This document shows, piece by piece, positions 5,480 through 6,047 of a DNA stretch of 6,047 bases. Both the position numbers and the translations under genes were made by a program. The notes below the pieces were generated by a model, which worked only from the letters and a program-made list of their open reading frames with translations, made no database searches and was not told where the DNA came from. The DNA comes from an uncultured Oscillospiraceae bacterium (lineage in GTDB: Bacteria > Bacillota > Clostridia > Oscillospirales > Oscillospiraceae), in assembly GCA_934635545.1 (NCBI GenBank), contig CAKTZN010000113.1, positions 1 to 6,047 of the forward strand, written 5' to 3'. Within the stretch, counting starts at the first letter, position 1. The number at the start of each line of letters is the position of its first letter.

Positions 5480-6047
5480 ATGGCTGAGGGCACAAAGGAA
5501 CGGATTTTGGAAACGGCGCTGGAATTGTTTGCGCAGAACGGCTACCTTGGGACATCTATGAATGATATTGCGGGGCGGTTGGGGTTCACGAAAGCCGCCC
5601 TGTATAAACACTATACCAGCAAGCAGGAGATTTTGGACAGGATCGTGGAGCGAATGAACGAGATGGACTATGAACGCGCGGAAAGCTATGAAATGCCGGA
5701 GACGGAGCCGGACGGCTTTGCGGATGCCTACCTGCACACGCCGGTGCAGAAGATCCGCGCATACAGCATGGCGCAGTTTGACCATTGGACAAAGGAATCC
5801 TTTTCATCCAATTTCCGCAAGATGCTGACGCTGGAGCAATACCGTGATCCCAAGCTGGCACAGCTCCATCACGACTATCTGGCCGGCGGGCCTCTGGAGT
5901 ACATGACGGCGATTTTCCGCAAGCTGACGGACTCTGACGAGGTCGCTATGCAACTGGCACTGGAGTTCTTTGGGCCGATGTATCTTCTCTACAGCGTCTA
6001 CGATGGGGCGAAGGATAAGGATTCGGTTGCTCCCCTGCTGGACGCGC
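5480..6047 (+). CDS. TetR/AcrR-family transcriptional repressor, C-terminus outside window
   Basis: The frame is open for 189 codons to the window edge. Residues ~5-52 are the TetR N-terminal helix-turn-helix domain: KERILETALELFAQNGY, then SMNDIAGRLGFTKAALYKHY and the SKQEILDRIVERM helix. From ~60 on the protein is a helical ligand-binding domain of no recognised subtype, with aromatic-rich stretches (FDHWTKESF, LEFFGPMYLLYSVYDG). TetR proteins are usually 190-220 residues, so only a short end is missing. The start is secure: AAGGAGG lies 6 bases before the ATG. The overlapping operator at 5418-5461 indicates self-repression. The gene points away from the MerR operon; TetR targets are often downstream export or detoxification genes, here outside the window. 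The ligand is unknown. Confidence 0.92.
   Translation, partial: MAEGTKERILETALELFAQNGYLGTSMNDIAGRLGFTKAALYKHYTSKQEILDRIVERMNEMDYERAESYEMPETEPDGFADAYLHTPVQKIRAYSMAQFDHWTKESFSSNFRKMLTLEQYRDPKLAQLHHDYLAGGPLEYMTAIFRKLTDSDEVAMQLALEFFGPMYLLYSVYDGAKDKDSVAPLLDA

Noticed and set aside
5174..5785. Minus-strand frame spanning the hairpin region and tetR start
   Set aside because: It crosses the tetR promoter, operator and several hairpins and gives an Arg/His-rich product without a ribosome binding site.
1..6047. CRISPR array, rRNA or replication origin
   Set aside because: No regularly spaced repeats, no rRNA-like conserved blocks and no iterons or DnaA-box cluster were seen on either strand.

Overview
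The window looks like a mosaic of accessory DNA from a Gram-positive Clostridia-type bacterium, plausibly a gut Oscillospiraceae or Lachnospiraceae member. This is inferred from the strong GGAGG-type ribosome binding sites, a Tn4451/TnpX-style large serine recombinase with a DUF4368-like tail, a tyrosine integrase tail ending at a tRNA-Arg core, and mixed base composition. No species can be named from the sequence alone.

Layout: (i) 1-1345 is an A+T-rich minus-strand block. It holds a secreted C39/papain-like peptidase (its C-terminal part lies outside the window), a possible 18-codon ORF just upstream, and a small gene that has lost its 5' end. (ii) 1346-2905 is a G+C-richer plus-strand large serine recombinase that has lost the N-terminal segment carrying the catalytic serine. 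It meets the truncated gene of block (i) at one sharp junction near 1340-1348. (iii) 2906-3461 has no intact gene and holds wreckage of integrative elements: the 3' half of a tRNA-Arg(ACG) gene (an attachment core), a strong terminator, the last ~33 codons of a tyrosine integrase on the minus strand, and a charged C-terminal tail of an unidentified gene on the plus strand. (iv) 3462-5168 is an intact minus-strand two-gene operon: a promoter with a 19-bp spacer, a DUF2268/YjaZ-like HExxH zinc protease, then a MerR-family regulator with a TipAS-type ligand domain whose start codon overlaps the protease stop (ATGA). (v) 5169-5411 is a non-coding gap full of hairpins. (vi) 5412-6047 is a TetR-family repressor gene behind a promoter wrapped in a perfect 18-bp-arm inverted repeat; the gene runs off the window.

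How the parts work together: the best candidate for a little-described system is block (iv). A TipA-like sensor would bind a peptide or drug ligand, untwist its 19-bp-spacer promoter and switch on itself plus a cytosolic metalloprotease. The neighbouring TetR gene has its own classic autorepressed promoter and points out of the window, probably toward genes it controls. Blocks (i)-(iii) mainly record insertion and decay of mobile elements.
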